DNA of 64,000 nt from Occallatibacter savannae (GTDB lineage: Bacteria > Acidobacteriota > Terriglobia > Terriglobales > Acidobacteriaceae), in contig NZ_QFFY01000008.1 of assembly GCF_003131205.1 (NCBI RefSeq), positions 1 through 64,000 of the forward strand, read 5' to 3'. The position numbers and the translations under genes are program-made. A model generated the notes under the pieces. It worked only from the letters and a program-made list of their open reading frames with translations, did no database searches and was not told the DNA's origin. How positions within the stretch are numbered: the stretch's first letter is position 1; the number at the start of each line of letters is the position of its first letter. This document shows positions 17,835 to 27,027 of the stretch, piece after piece.

Positions 17835-19799
17835 TCAATGGGGCAAATGTAACCGGTCCTGATAGGCCACATATCGGGGATCGTTGCGCACCGGATCGAC
17901 ACGAGGATCAGAAGCGAGATGCGGAGCCATGATGCAGTGCTCATCGGCGCTCCGTTGGAACCAGCGAAATGCCTCGCCTACCTTCCTAAGCCGTAGGTAG
18001 CTCCACGCCAAGTCAAACGATACGCAAAGTTGGGAGCTTTTCGGCAGGAGGAGCTTGATGCGGGTCTGCTGATAACGCTGCCATCCGCCAGCTGCCAGAG
18101 CCTCACGAAGCTCCTTGATTTCGTTTGCCGGTGTACTGGAAGCAATTCCTCGCAACTCCGCTTGCGCCGCGTCTGTGTAACGGCCTTGTGCCTCGTAGAC
18201 GGCTGAGGTCCACCCTGCCACATACTCAATGCGATCGGGTGCGATCTCAAACGCGCGCTGAAGCGCATTCAAGGATTCCGAGTATTTGCGATCGTAAAAG
18301 AGGATCTGTCCCAGAGTGCGATCAGACCTAAACCCAAGAGGATCAGTTTCCAAAGCGAGGCGTGCCTCTGGGAGTGCTTCGTCAGCCCGATTGAGGATGA
18401 CGAGAAGGAGAGACAGGTCGGTGTGGCCCTCGGTATCTCCTGGGCTCAGTGCCACACCGCGCCGAAGGTCGCGCTCGGCGGCGGACCAGTCTCTCAGATA
18501 GGTAAATTCGATCGTACCGAGCGAAATGTACGCTTCGCCGCTTGTTGGATCCAGTTCGATGGCGCGTTTGGCAGCCTCCAGAGCTTGGGGTTGAACCTCA
18601 TCTCCGCGAGCTGCTCCTGTCTCCCACTTCGTGTCAAGTGCACGGGCAAGCCCTGCCCACGCTCCCGCGTAAGCTGGTTCGCGATTGAGAGAGCTCTGAA
18701 AGTATCGCACTGCCAGGTCTCCGTCCCGACGTTGAATGAAGTACAAACCGCGCAGGTAATCGTCATGGGCTTCTGGAGAGATCTTATGGGAACTACTCAG
18801 TCGTGTACGGTCATACTGAGTAAGCGCCACCTGCGTGTGCGCGGCGATCTCGGCGGCAACTGTATCTTGAAGTGAGAGTACGTCGTTGCCTTGCCCTTCG
18901 AAGCTCTGAGCCCAAAGGTGCTTATCGGTTTTGGCATCGATGAGCTGGGCTGTGATTCTGATTTTGTTGCCCGACCTTGAGACGGAACCTTCGACCACGG
19001 CATCCACATTGAGCTGAGCGGCGATCTGCGGGATTGACTGATGGGACCGGCTGGCCGACGCTGATGAGGTTTGCGACGCGACTCGCAGATTGTGAATGCG
19101 CGCAAGTTCGGTGGTCAGCTCGTCGGTCATCCCCGCCGCTAGGTAGTCCTGACCGGGATCAGCGGAGAGGCTTTGAAGCGGCAGGACAGCAATCGAAGTG
19201 ACGTGTGAGCGTACCCGGTTCCAACGCATAACGACCGCTATGATCGCAACGGAAATGCAAAATGCAAGAGAGATTGAAATCCAGAGAAGGCGGCGCGACC
19301 TCACATGTGCACGGAGCGGCGGCTCTGGAGGCGTTCGGAACTGTCTTTCACCGTTACTGTCGGCGTGAGCTTCAACGAGCTCCAGCTGCGTCTTGCGCCC
19401 GTTCGTTGCTTCAATGATGGTGGGAACGGGATCTGTAGGAGTGGAGGAGCTAGTCGACTCGCTCTGCTCGAAAACGGGCGAATATCCACCTTTCGGAATG
19501 TCTATGACGATTTGGTCTTCTTTTCCGAATGTCTGGTAGTACTCCCGGAGCCTGCTTCGCAATCTGCTGGCCTCTACGCGCACGGTCGCGTCCACTGCAG
19601 GATCATAGTCGGCAGTTCGCTGGAACACCTCGATTGCTATCTCGTATTCTTTCGGGCTCTGGCCCAAGAGTGACTTCTCAACAACAAATCGAAGGAAAGA
19701 TTGGCTGCGCTGCGCAGAAATGAAAACCTTCGACGCGAGGATCTTTTCGAGTTGCTCAAGAATCTTGCTGTCGAGGACACCCGATCCGACGCGGCCCAT
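17835..19799 (-). CDS. Membrane regulator with N-terminal DNA-binding-like, TolB-like and TPR domains
   Basis: 654 residues. The N-terminal 110 residues (LEKILASKVFISAQRSQSFLRFVVEKSL ... VDATVRVEASRLRSRLREYY ... IDIPKGGYSPVFE) form a module resembling a winged-helix effector domain and common in acidobacterial regulators. A membrane helix follows at about 172-192 (LLWISISLAFCISVAIIAVV), then a TolB-like domain (SIAVLPLQSLSADPGQDYLAAGMTDEL) and TPR repeats. This is a CadC-like one-component layout with the sensor outside the cytoplasm. It is separated from the ScyD-like gene by about 210 bases, so joint control is possible but not shown. Confidence 0.85.
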   Translation of the reverse strand: MGRVGSGVLDSKILEQLEKILASKVFISAQRSQSFLRFVVEKSLLGQSPKEYEIAIEVFQRTADYDPAVDATVRVEASRLRSRLREYYQTFGKEDQIVIDIPKGGYSPVFEQSESTSSSTPTDPVPTIIEATNGRKTQLELVEAHADSNGERQFRTPPEPPLRAHVRSRRLLWISISLAFCISVAIIAVVMRWNRVRSHVTSIAVLPLQSLSADPGQDYLAAGMTDELTTELARIHNLRVASQTSSASASRSHQSIPQIAAQLNVDAVVEGSVSRSGNKIRITAQLIDAKTDKHLWAQSFEGQGNDVLSLQDTVAAEIAAHTQVALTQYDRTRLSSSHKISPEAHDDYLRGLYFIQRRDGDLAVRYFQSSLNREPAYAGAWAGLARALDTKWETGAARGDEVQPQALEAAKRAIELDPTSGEAYISLGTIEFTYLRDWSAAERDLRRGVALSPGDTEGHTDLSLLLVILNRADEALPEARLALETDPLGFRSDRTLGQILFYDRKYSESLNALQRAFEIAPDRIEYVAGWTSAVYEAQGRYTDAAQAELRGIASSTPANEIKELREALAAGGWQRYQQTRIKLLLPKSSQLCVSFDLAWSYLRLRKVGEAFRWFQRSADEHCIMAPHLASDPRVDPVRNDPRYVAYQDRLHLPH

Positions 19800-20033
19800 T
19801 CTGCACCCCAGCGTAAACCCTGCATTTCACTGCGTTACATCGTAAGTAACGGCGAGAAACTACCGCTCCGAATCTCTGTGATTCATGGTAACTGGCGAGG
19901 TGGCAAAACAAAGTCCTTTTCTCGTGTTGCAAACCTCTGACCTGAATCTCACCGATGACAGCAACTTTGGCCCATCGGTCTGAACGAGAAGACGAACGAA
20001 TCACAACGAATTTCGCGATCCAGGAGAACCCAT

Positions 20034-20510
20034 TTGGAGCTACACCTTAAGAATCGCCCGATGGCGCTCGGTCTCTTTCTACTAGCAGCTGTTCCCAGTT
20101 TCTCTCAGCAGTGCAAACCAGTCTTCGGCAGCTTCGAAGCAGACATTCAACCGGCCGCCTCGTGCTCTGGGCCGCTCTGCACAGCCGGCAGAGCCTGGGG
20201 CGGCATCCAGGGAGACTACCGCTTCAAAATGGACAAGACCATTCCCAACGGGGAGACCGAAGTGCCGACCATCTCTTTCTTCACTGGCCACAGCATCGTC
20301 ACTTTGAAGAGCGGCGATCAGATCTTCGGGACAGATACTGGAACGCTCGACCTTCCCCCGGGCCATGGCGGCTTTGCGTCGCTTATCACTTTGACGGGCG
20401 GCACCGGCGCTATGACCGGCGCAACAGGTCAGATCCGTCTGCGTGGAGAGTTCGATCCGCTGGCAGGAACCACCAGCGGCGAATACGTAGGCACTCTATG
20501 CACGCCTTGA
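20034..20510 (+). CDS. Secreted small beta-rich protein (TTG start)
   Basis: 158 residues. The sequence CCAGGAGAACCCAT places a Shine-Dalgarno site correctly before the TTG at 20034, so I choose it over the ATG at 20061. A signal peptide follows (MALGLFLLAAVPSFSQ within residues 10-25). The mature protein has two Cys pairs and Gly/Thr-rich strands (LTGGTGAMTGATGQIRLRGEFDP) suggestive of a small beta-barrel. Family not recognised; function unknown. Confidence 0.7.
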   Translation: MELHLKNRPMALGLFLLAAVPSFSQQCKPVFGSFEADIQPAASCSGPLCTAGRAWGGIQGDYRFKMDKTIPNGETEVPTISFFTGHSIVTLKSGDQIFGTDTGTLDLPPGHGGFASLITLTGGTGAMTGATGQIRLRGEFDPLAGTTSGEYVGTLCTP

Positions 20511-20695
20511 ACTGGCGGTAGTCGACAAAAAGCAATCACCTTTTCCCATTGCTCTCAACGATACAGAGCTTTCATGTTCATCGCTTCTCGCAAACGAAAA
20601 CACACCTTTGTCTCAACCTGTTCACGAGGCACTGCATCTCGGCCAGGCTTGAGTCGCCCCGCAGCTGCATATGACTTCACTCTCTGGAGTTGGCG

Positions 20696-21574
20696 ATGTC
20701 GAGAACTCTTCTACTAGCTCTTTTTTGTGCTCTTCGCGCCGCAGCCATTCAGGAAGCAAGAGGTGAGACCCTCGTCCGGCTGAAGAACACCTCTACCGGA
20801 TACTTGTTGGTTCCGGTTTTTATCAATGAATCAGGACCTTACCCTCTCCTCCTGGACACGGGCTCGACCGGAACCATGATCTGCAATGATCTTCTGTCTT
20901 CACTTGCCGTTCCTCTCGGGAATGAAACCACGGTAGATTCGCACACGGGCGCGGCTGGCGCTCAGGCAGTCAAGCTTGGAAAGATCGCTATAGCGGATAT
21001 TGGAGTTGCCGACCTGGAGGTCGTGGGGGTAGCGAGCCTTCCATCAGATCTTGCGAGAACCGGCGCGAGGGGAATACTTGGCGAGGACTTCTTAAGACAC
21101 TTCGACTTTCTGATTGACAACCGCTCTCATACACTTACGTTGGATCTGGAAAGCAATCTACTGCATCGGATCGCTGGAGAGAAACTGCCGCTGCTCCCGA
21201 ACGGAATGGGAAGCAATGGCGGTCTGCCAATCGTCGAATTGCATCTACCGGATCGATTCGTTTCGCTACGTTTTCTCATTGATAGCGGATCGAACCTCGG
21301 ACTCGTGTTGACCCCTCCCCTTACGACCTTTCGAGGAATCAATCCTCCCTCGCAGCTACACACGCTCCAAGGCGGCAGTTCCTGCCACCTGGCTCGCGTA
21401 ATCCCCGAGACGAGCACTTCGATTCTTCCGGTCTTCAATATGGCTGCCTGCCAAGGCTTACGAGCGGATCAGAAGGACGTGGACGGGACTGTGCCAACAA
21501 ACACCTTCGACCGAGTATTCGTGAGCTACTCCGGTCGTTTCGCTGTTCTGAACCCGGATGTGAGACGGCCGTGA
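20696..21574 (+). CDS. Secreted retropepsin-like aspartyl protease
   Basis: 292 residues from the ATG at 20696; the TGGAG 6-8 bases upstream favours it over the TTG at 20690. After a short signal sequence the first active-site motif LLLDTGSTGTMI is present and a second LIDSGSNLGLVL appears about 140 residues later, so a single chain carries two retropepsin-type lobes (the second has DSG). ILGEDFLRHFDFLIDN is the usual G-x-D-F-L element. Related clan AA peptidases in acidobacteria are uncharacterised. It is a single gene. Confidence 0.8.
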   Translation: MSRTLLLALFCALRAAAIQEARGETLVRLKNTSTGYLLVPVFINESGPYPLLLDTGSTGTMICNDLLSSLAVPLGNETTVDSHTGAAGAQAVKLGKIAIADIGVADLEVVGVASLPSDLARTGARGILGEDFLRHFDFLIDNRSHTLTLDLESNLLHRIAGEKLPLLPNGMGSNGGLPIVELHLPDRFVSLRFLIDSGSNLGLVLTPPLTTFRGINPPSQLHTLQGGSSCHLARVIPETSTSILPVFNMAACQGLRADQKDVDGTVPTNTFDRVFVSYSGRFAVLNPDVRRP

Positions 21575-21911
21575 TCTCGCGTGCTCTGAAACGCTCCGCT
21601 GAGATGCCGCTCTATCCGCTTCCGATCACCGGGCGCTCCGTGCTATGCAGTCAAGGATCGGGAGTCTTAACCCCATTTTGTCACCGACAAGCGGAGAGCT
21701 TTGCAGAGGGATCGACTACGAGGCTTCCTAGTTTGCGGGAGCCCGTGCTTCCACCCTAGGGACGTAGACCTGTCGTTGGGGATTCCGGGCTGACGCACGA
21801 AGGGCCGGGTACTTCGCACCGCTGGTTGGCCAGAGCGACCTGAACTCGGGCGCAGATTTGAGCTGCGGTGAGTGAAGGTTTCGCGGAGGCGGGGACCTTT
21901 GCGGTGGGTGG
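21575..21911. other. Intergenic region at the left edge of the element remnant
   Basis: I find no supported gene here. Open frames on both strands are short, Arg/Ser-rich and without ribosome binding sites. Any outer attachment site of the element at 21.9-24.8 kb would be sought here or further left; I did not see a copy of the tRNA-Pro 3' end. Confidence 0.3.
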
Positions 21912-22260
21912 TCACTTCTTTTTGGCGCCTATGGCTTCGAGGGTGGACATGCCAACTTGTGCCGCATACAGGAGTTGCGAGCCGTCGCGACGGCCGAAGA
22001 CTTCGAGGGAGATGCCCTGGGCGATGCAGGCAATAGCGGCGCGGATGGCGCTAGATTCCACGCGGGGCATGGCGAGCTTGTAAGCGACGGAGCCATGCGG
22101 AGCGCTTTGGGCTGGGCCGAGCCTTTCTCTTTGGCGAGGGCGAAGGCGTGGTGACACTCGTCCTAACAGCGGGCGACGGCGCGCGCGGCGAGGCTGGTGC
22201 GGTCGCGCGGCGGCTCTGCGTCAGGGAGTGGTCGGTTCTGTAAGTTCGTAAACCACAACA
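21912..22260 (-). pseudogene. Decayed gene of unknown function
   Basis: Protein-like sequence runs through two frames: AARAVARC, a TAG stop, DECHHAFALAKEKGSAQPKALR, then a frame change near 22080-22095 to AYKLAMPRVESSAIRAAIACIAQGISLEVFGRRDG ending IGAKKK. The pieces read naturally as one helical protein interrupted by a nonsense codon and a frameshift. The family is unknown to me. Its position beside the integrase genes fits decay of a mobile element. Confidence 0.4.
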
Positions 22261-22370
22261 ATCTACACGACCCGAGAGAAATCTTCCGGAGTGGATTGTA
22301 CGTTTCTCGACCGAATTCCAATACTAGGTAGTAGTAGATGATCGAACTCCTGATCATCAGGAGCCCTACT

Positions 22371-22754
22371 ATGCCTTTGCCCTCGAAACTCACTCACATG
22401 AAGAAGCTGCCGCTGACAAAGAAAGCTAGGCTTGTCAGAGAAATCCCAACCAGGTACCGCATCCTCGAGCCGTCCAGACCGCTCAGTCTGATAAATGATG
22501 ATCCTGTGTTCGACGACTACGATGCAGCCGATTTCCTCGGCGTCTCCAGGGGACAGATGAAGAAGTGGCGGCAGCGCGATCGAGGACCTGTTTACTTCCA
22601 GTACGAGGAGGACGGTCCGGTCCGGTACCCGCTCAGCGGACTGAAGAAGTTCCAAATGGAGGGCCTCGTTTACCCCAACGAGAAGATGGCTCGGGAACAC
22701 GCAGAGAAGCTGGCGAGTCATCTTCAGAACAGTTCCGAGGACGTAAGCAGCTAG
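22371..22754 (+). CDS. AlpA/excisionase-like HTH protein
   Basis: 127 residues from the ATG at 22371, which has AGGAG eight bases upstream. A MerR/AlpA-type helix-turn-helix sits in the middle (DDYDAADFLGVSRGQMKKWRQRDRGPVYFQ), followed by the usual strand and RYPLSGLKKF helix. A basic N-terminal arm precedes it. Such proteins direct excision or regulate integrases of mobile elements, consistent with the integrase 700 bases downstream on the same strand. Confidence 0.7.
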   Translation: MPLPSKLTHMKKLPLTKKARLVREIPTRYRILEPSRPLSLINDDPVFDDYDAADFLGVSRGQMKKWRQRDRGPVYFQYEEDGPVRYPLSGLKKFQMEGLVYPNEKMAREHAEKLASHLQNSSEDVSS

Positions 22755-23105
22755 CCTCCATTTAAATCCGCTCCATCGCGACTCGCGTTAGGGGTTTCGC
22801 CGTATTGAGACGAGCGCGATGCCAAAGGAAAATCGATTCGAGTTTGAGAAGAGGACTTTTTAGTCTGATCAGCGGTTCGTGTGTTCCGCTCTGTTGTGCA
22901 GCAAGAACTGCTGGAGCGAAGTTCTTCTTCTCGTCTACAGCCCTGCGCAAAGCTGTGCCAAAAGGCCTGCGCGGGGTTTCAACACTGTCCGAGGTAGTGT
23001 CATGCAGAAAGCAAGTTTCAACCCCCCTGTTCGCATTCGCGCGCGGTTGGCCCAGCCGCCGTTATGCGCGCCGGCATCAGCCGGCCTACCATAACGGAGT
23101 TCAAC
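22755..23105. other. Intergenic region inside the element remnant
   Basis: No gene is supported over these 351 bases. The sequence includes short open frames without recognisable features. It probably carries the promoter of the HTH-integrase pair; no clear repeat or attachment site was seen. Confidence 0.3.
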
Positions 23106-23471
23106 GTGATTTTTGAATCAGAGTCCCCACAGCCCACGAGCCAAGTGGCTCACGCTCTTCTCTCAGATGATGAGCTGTCCACGATTCTGGGCGTAACTAC
23201 GGATTGGGTGCGTGCCCACGCTGCGGAAATTCCAGGACTGCAGCGTCTCGGAAGCTATTATCGCTTTCTCATCTCGCCAGTTGACAAGTGGCTTGGCGGC
23301 TTGGATCCACTTCTCGACGCGGAAGAGATAGCGCCGAGACTGAAGGTGCCGGTCAGCTGGGTCTACGCGAACGCGACCCAGATTCCCGGATTCATCCGTC
23401 TCGGTCGCTACATTCGTTTCCGTCCGGCAATCTTCGCCCGTTTCATCGGTGGATCGGAGGCTTGCTCGTGA
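23106..23471 (+). CDS. Protein with two tandem excisionase-like HTH motifs
   Basis: 121 residues from the GTG at 23106, preceded by ACGGAGTTCAAC. The protein contains two similar helix-turn-helix halves: LLSDDELSTILGVTTDWVRAHAAEIPGLQRLGSYYRF and LLDAEEIAPRLKVPVSWVYANATQIPGFIRLGRYIRF, an internal duplication. This is the fold of excisionases and small phage regulators. Its stop overlaps the GTG start of the integrase (GTGA at 23468-23471), so the pair is translationally coupled. Confidence 0.7.
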   Translation: MIFESESPQPTSQVAHALLSDDELSTILGVTTDWVRAHAAEIPGLQRLGSYYRFLISPVDKWLGGLDPLLDAEEIAPRLKVPVSWVYANATQIPGFIRLGRYIRFRPAIFARFIGGSEACS

Positions 23472-24834
23472 TTGTCTTCGATCCGATAATGGGCGCACGG
23501 CTGAAGCATCGCGGAGAGGAAGTCAAAGCGGTGCGCGAAAAACATCAACGTCCGAAAGTTCGCGACGTCGGCAACAAATGGAAACTGGATTATCGGGACT
23601 ACAGTTCCGGTCGTCCGCAGCGTCGGTCAAAGGTTTGGTCAAAAAACAAAGTCCGTTCGCAACGTGAGGCTCAGCGTATGGCCGACACCTACATGGACGA
23701 GGTAAACGAAAAAACAAAGTCTCTGCTTCCGGAACTCCTGAGCTTTCCGGAGAGGTCCCCACCAGCACCGTAGGTGACGGCGTTTCGGACTTTACCCTTT
23801 CACATCTCAAGGAGAAGTGCATGGAACTGAGCTGGCCCCTGTTGAAGAAGTCGACCCAAGGGAACTACGAGTTCTTCTTCTCGAGCTACCTCCTTCCTCG
23901 CTTCGGGGATTGCCGTATCCAAGACTTGAGCACCATGGAGCTTCAGGTCTTCTTTAACTCGTTGATCGGCAAGATTTCGCCGTACACGATCTGCAACATG
24001 CACGCTGCGCTACGGGCTGCATTGTCGCAGGCGAAGGCTTGGGATCTGATCGAGCGCAATGCAGCGATGGGTGTGAAGCTTCCAAAGAAGAAGCCGGCTA
24101 AGCCCGCTCAGTTGCTCACATTCCAGCAGATCAAAGCTGTCATTGAGCATCTGCCCGAACCGACGAGGACGATTGTGACACTTATCGTCTTCGGATCAAT
24201 GCGCGTAGGTGAGGCCCTTGCTCTTCGTTGGAACGATATCCTCGAGGACTGCATTGTCATCGACGAGCGGCTCTATGATGGCGACCTCGATGATCCGAAG
24301 ACGATCAATGGGAAGCGCGAGATTCCTTTCGACGGGCAAGGGATCATGAAAGCCGCACTTGGCCGCATCTGGGACAAATCGAAGCACCACGGTCAGGACG
24401 ATTTCGTGTTTGCGACTCGTGGGGGCACGCCCACGGAGCGGAGGAACGTCCTACGTCATCTGAAACAGACGGCTAAGGAAATCGGTCTTCCAAAGGGAAT
24501 CGATTTCCGGAGCTTCCGGACGATGCATGCAAGTCTGATGCGTCGCACCGGCGCCAGGCCCGAAGTAGCGCGTGACAACATGGGTCACTCCGAAATTCCG
24601 ATGACGCTTGAAGGGTATAGCCGGACTTGGTGGGACGAGCGGATGTCTGCAGTCTCTGCTGTTGTAGACATGGTGATGAACCCGAACAACAACGAACATC
24701 AGCAGAAGGAAATGAAAGAACGCCGGATGCTGTTTCAACCGGAATCAGAAGAGAACGCTAATGGCGCCCCAAGTGGCGCCCCCGCACCAAAACTGGTGTG
24801 CGCTCAGACATCTGAATCAGTTGTAAGTGATTGA
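23468..24834 (+). pseudogene. Tyrosine recombinase (integrase) split by a one-base shift
   Basis: Two frames together make one phage-type integrase. The first (GTG 23468 to 23773) carries the N-terminal DNA-binding arm (GNKWKLDYRDYSSGRPQRRSK). The second (to 24834) carries the core-binding domain (KKSTQGNYEFFFSSYLLPRFGD) and catalytic domain: R in GSMRVGEALALRW, H-x-x-R replaced by FRTMHASLMRR, H in NMGHSEIPMTLEGYSR and the probable Tyr after it. The catalytic residues look present. Re-reading one base in the A6 run at 23709-23714 joins the frames smoothly (EKNKVSASGTPELSG). This may be a one-base deletion, slippage, or a sequencing error. It ends six bases from tRNA-Pro. Confidence 0.7.
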
Positions 24835-24840
24835 TTTAGA

Positions 24841-24917
<77 letters not shown>

Positions 24918-25092
24918 AACACTTTGTGAAAGGACACATCATCGGGCGCGGCCTGGTGCGTTTTCCCGCTTGATGCGCTTTGTTAAGTGTAGCAGAATCC
25001 TCGGGCTGGTGGTCCCAGCCCGCTTCCCGTCCGATGAAGCCCTGCCGAGGCCGCCGGCGAGCGTCACTCCGCAAGTTCTTGCCGCAAACAGA

Positions 25093-25118
25093 AGCCCGCC
25101 GAAACCAATCGGCGGGCT
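25093..25118 (-). terminator. Hairpin downstream of the M28 peptidase gene
   Basis: A perfect 10-bp stem (AGCCCGCCGA with TCGGCGGGCT) around a 6-base loop lies 25 bases past the peptidase stop. On the minus strand it is followed by TCTGTTTG, a weak T-tract. Probable terminator. Confidence 0.5.
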
Positions 25119-25142
25119 AGCTGAGTTGGCTTCGGGCTGCGG

Positions 25143-26927
25143 CTACTGGTTCTGCTGAACCGGCGCTGCCGCGGCATTTGGAAAGATCCCCTCGATTGGA
25201 GCGCGCTTCTTCTCTTCCCCTGCCGGATCGGGCAGCGGCTTGCGGGGCATCATCTGGTCGCGCATCGCAGCGTTGTAGACGAAGATCGCCTCAACCGTGG
25301 AGATCTGCTTGAGGTCCGCCGCCTGCAGGCGCTCAACGACATCTTCGTTGGAGTGGTGCGTGCGGCTTTCGTAATCGAGATCATCCTGGATGAACTGAAA
25401 GCCCGGAATACCAACCGCGTCGAAGCTCAGGTGATCGGTGCCGCCGGTGTTGCGCTCGGTGAGAGTGGTGACACCAAGATCCTTCAGCGGCGCAATCCAC
25501 TGCGCGAAGATCGGCGCGATCGCGGCATTGCCCTGCGTGTAGATCCCCCGAATCTTTCCAGACCCGTTATCGACATTAAAGTACGCCGAAATCAGCTTCT
25601 GTTCCGGCTTCACCTCGAGCGGCCCCGTAGCCCGGCGCATGAATTCCGGCAAAGCCATCTGATCCGGAGCCGTCGACAGTGCGGCTGAGCCGAAGTGTTC
25701 CTTGCAGTAGCCCTTCGATCCGAAAAGCCCCTGCTCCTCTCCGGTCCACAACGCGATGCGGATGGTGCGGCGGGGCTTCACGCCAAGCGACTTCAGAATC
25801 CGAACCGCCTCCATCGCGACAATCGTACCCGCCCCGTTATCTGTTGCGCCCGTCCCAGCGATCCAGCTGTCGAGATGCCCGCCCAGCATCACGACCTGGT
25901 CCTTCAGCTTCGGATCGGTACCCGGAATCTCCGCGACCGTGTTGAACGCATGCTCATGATCCCCGGTGAACTTCGTATCGATGTTGATCTCGACACTCAC
26001 CGGCACGTGCGCCTCAACAAGCCGATACAGCCTGCCGTAGCTTTCAATCGCCGCGACAGCAACCGGCACCTTCACCTTCTTGTCCGCGAGATAAGGCGTG
26101 CGCCCTAGGGTCGCCCCATTGTCGTCGAAGAAAGTGCCGCCCGAGCCTCCGCCGTTCTTTGCATCGCGGCTGGGCTCGATCACCGCAGCGACCTTCTCAT
26201 CCGCAAAGAACTGCGCGATCTTGTCGATCATGCGCATGCGTTCCATATAGGTGCGCAGCCGCGCCTGCATCTCCGGTGTCCGGCCGCCACCGCCCGCACT
26301 CACCGGAAATTCCGCAATGTCCTCGAGGTCCTTCTCCGTATTGCGCTCGAACAGAGCCTTATCGACCGGCGGTACCTCGCGCATCGCGCCATAGAGCACG
26401 ACCTTGCCCGCCAGCTTGCCCTTGTACTTGTCGAAATCTTTTTCTTCGTGGATGTCGACCCAGACCACGTCGCCAGTCACGGGTCCCGACGTTGCAGGCG
26501 ACCACGGCGTGGCCTGCAGAATCAGCACCGCCGTATCCGGAGAGACCATGCGCGCCCAGGTGTTCATCTGCTGCCAGCCCATGCCAAACTCGCCCCAGTC
26601 CTCCAGGTGCGCGTTCTCCAGGCCGATCTTCGTCAGCGTGTCGCGCGTCCACTCGTTGGCCTTCTTCGCGTTTGGAGAAGCAGTCAGGCGCGGGCCGATG
26701 CCGTCCATCAGCGCCGATGCAAACTCCATCACGTGCGAGTGATTCAGCCCCTCATCGCGAATGCGCTGGTACATGCCGATTTCGAGCGACTCGGTCTGGG
26801 GCTGCACTTCTGCATACGGATCGACAGCCGCAGCGGGCGCGGCGGCCTTTGGCTTATCCGCGGCATGGCAAAAAACGGCAGCGGAAAACATTACCGCCGG
26901 AAGAAGGCGGGCAATTTTGATTGGCAT
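25143..26927 (-). CDS. Secreted M28 family zinc aminopeptidase/carboxypeptidase
   Basis: 594 residues from the ATG at 26927 (GGAGCCC upstream, signal peptide MPIKIARLLPAVMFSAAVFCHA directly after), although the frame opens to 26993. A PA-type insert (about 150-330) precedes the M28 catalytic core. The two-zinc ligands are visible: H and D in GGHLDSWIAGTGATDNGAG, the EE pair in WTGEEQGLFGSKG, a D in YFNVDNGSGK, and H in RTHHSNEDV. By family it is a periplasmic peptidase that trims peptides. It is followed by its own hairpin; the lipoprotein gene upstream is about 100 bases away. Confidence 0.9.
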   Translation of the reverse strand: MPIKIARLLPAVMFSAAVFCHAADKPKAAAPAAAVDPYAEVQPQTESLEIGMYQRIRDEGLNHSHVMEFASALMDGIGPRLTASPNAKKANEWTRDTLTKIGLENAHLEDWGEFGMGWQQMNTWARMVSPDTAVLILQATPWSPATSGPVTGDVVWVDIHEEKDFDKYKGKLAGKVVLYGAMREVPPVDKALFERNTEKDLEDIAEFPVSAGGGGRTPEMQARLRTYMERMRMIDKIAQFFADEKVAAVIEPSRDAKNGGGSGGTFFDDNGATLGRTPYLADKKVKVPVAVAAIESYGRLYRLVEAHVPVSVEINIDTKFTGDHEHAFNTVAEIPGTDPKLKDQVVMLGGHLDSWIAGTGATDNGAGTIVAMEAVRILKSLGVKPRRTIRIALWTGEEQGLFGSKGYCKEHFGSAALSTAPDQMALPEFMRRATGPLEVKPEQKLISAYFNVDNGSGKIRGIYTQGNAAIAPIFAQWIAPLKDLGVTTLTERNTGGTDHLSFDAVGIPGFQFIQDDLDYESRTHHSNEDVVERLQAADLKQISTVEAIFVYNAAMRDQMMPRKPLPDPAGEEKKRAPIEGIFPNAAAAPVQQNQ

Positions 26928-27027
26928 TGAAATGGGCTCCAGTGAGAATGGGGGTGAATGCCTGTGGCTGAATTCTATGACATTCAGCCACACTCACTGA
27001 AGATCGAGCCCTTTTTCAGATCAGCAG

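Noticed and set aside
26159..26920. Long plus-strand frame of 253 codons
   Set aside because: Antisense to the M28 peptidase gene; Pro/Arg/Ser-rich as expected from the shadow of a high-GC gene.
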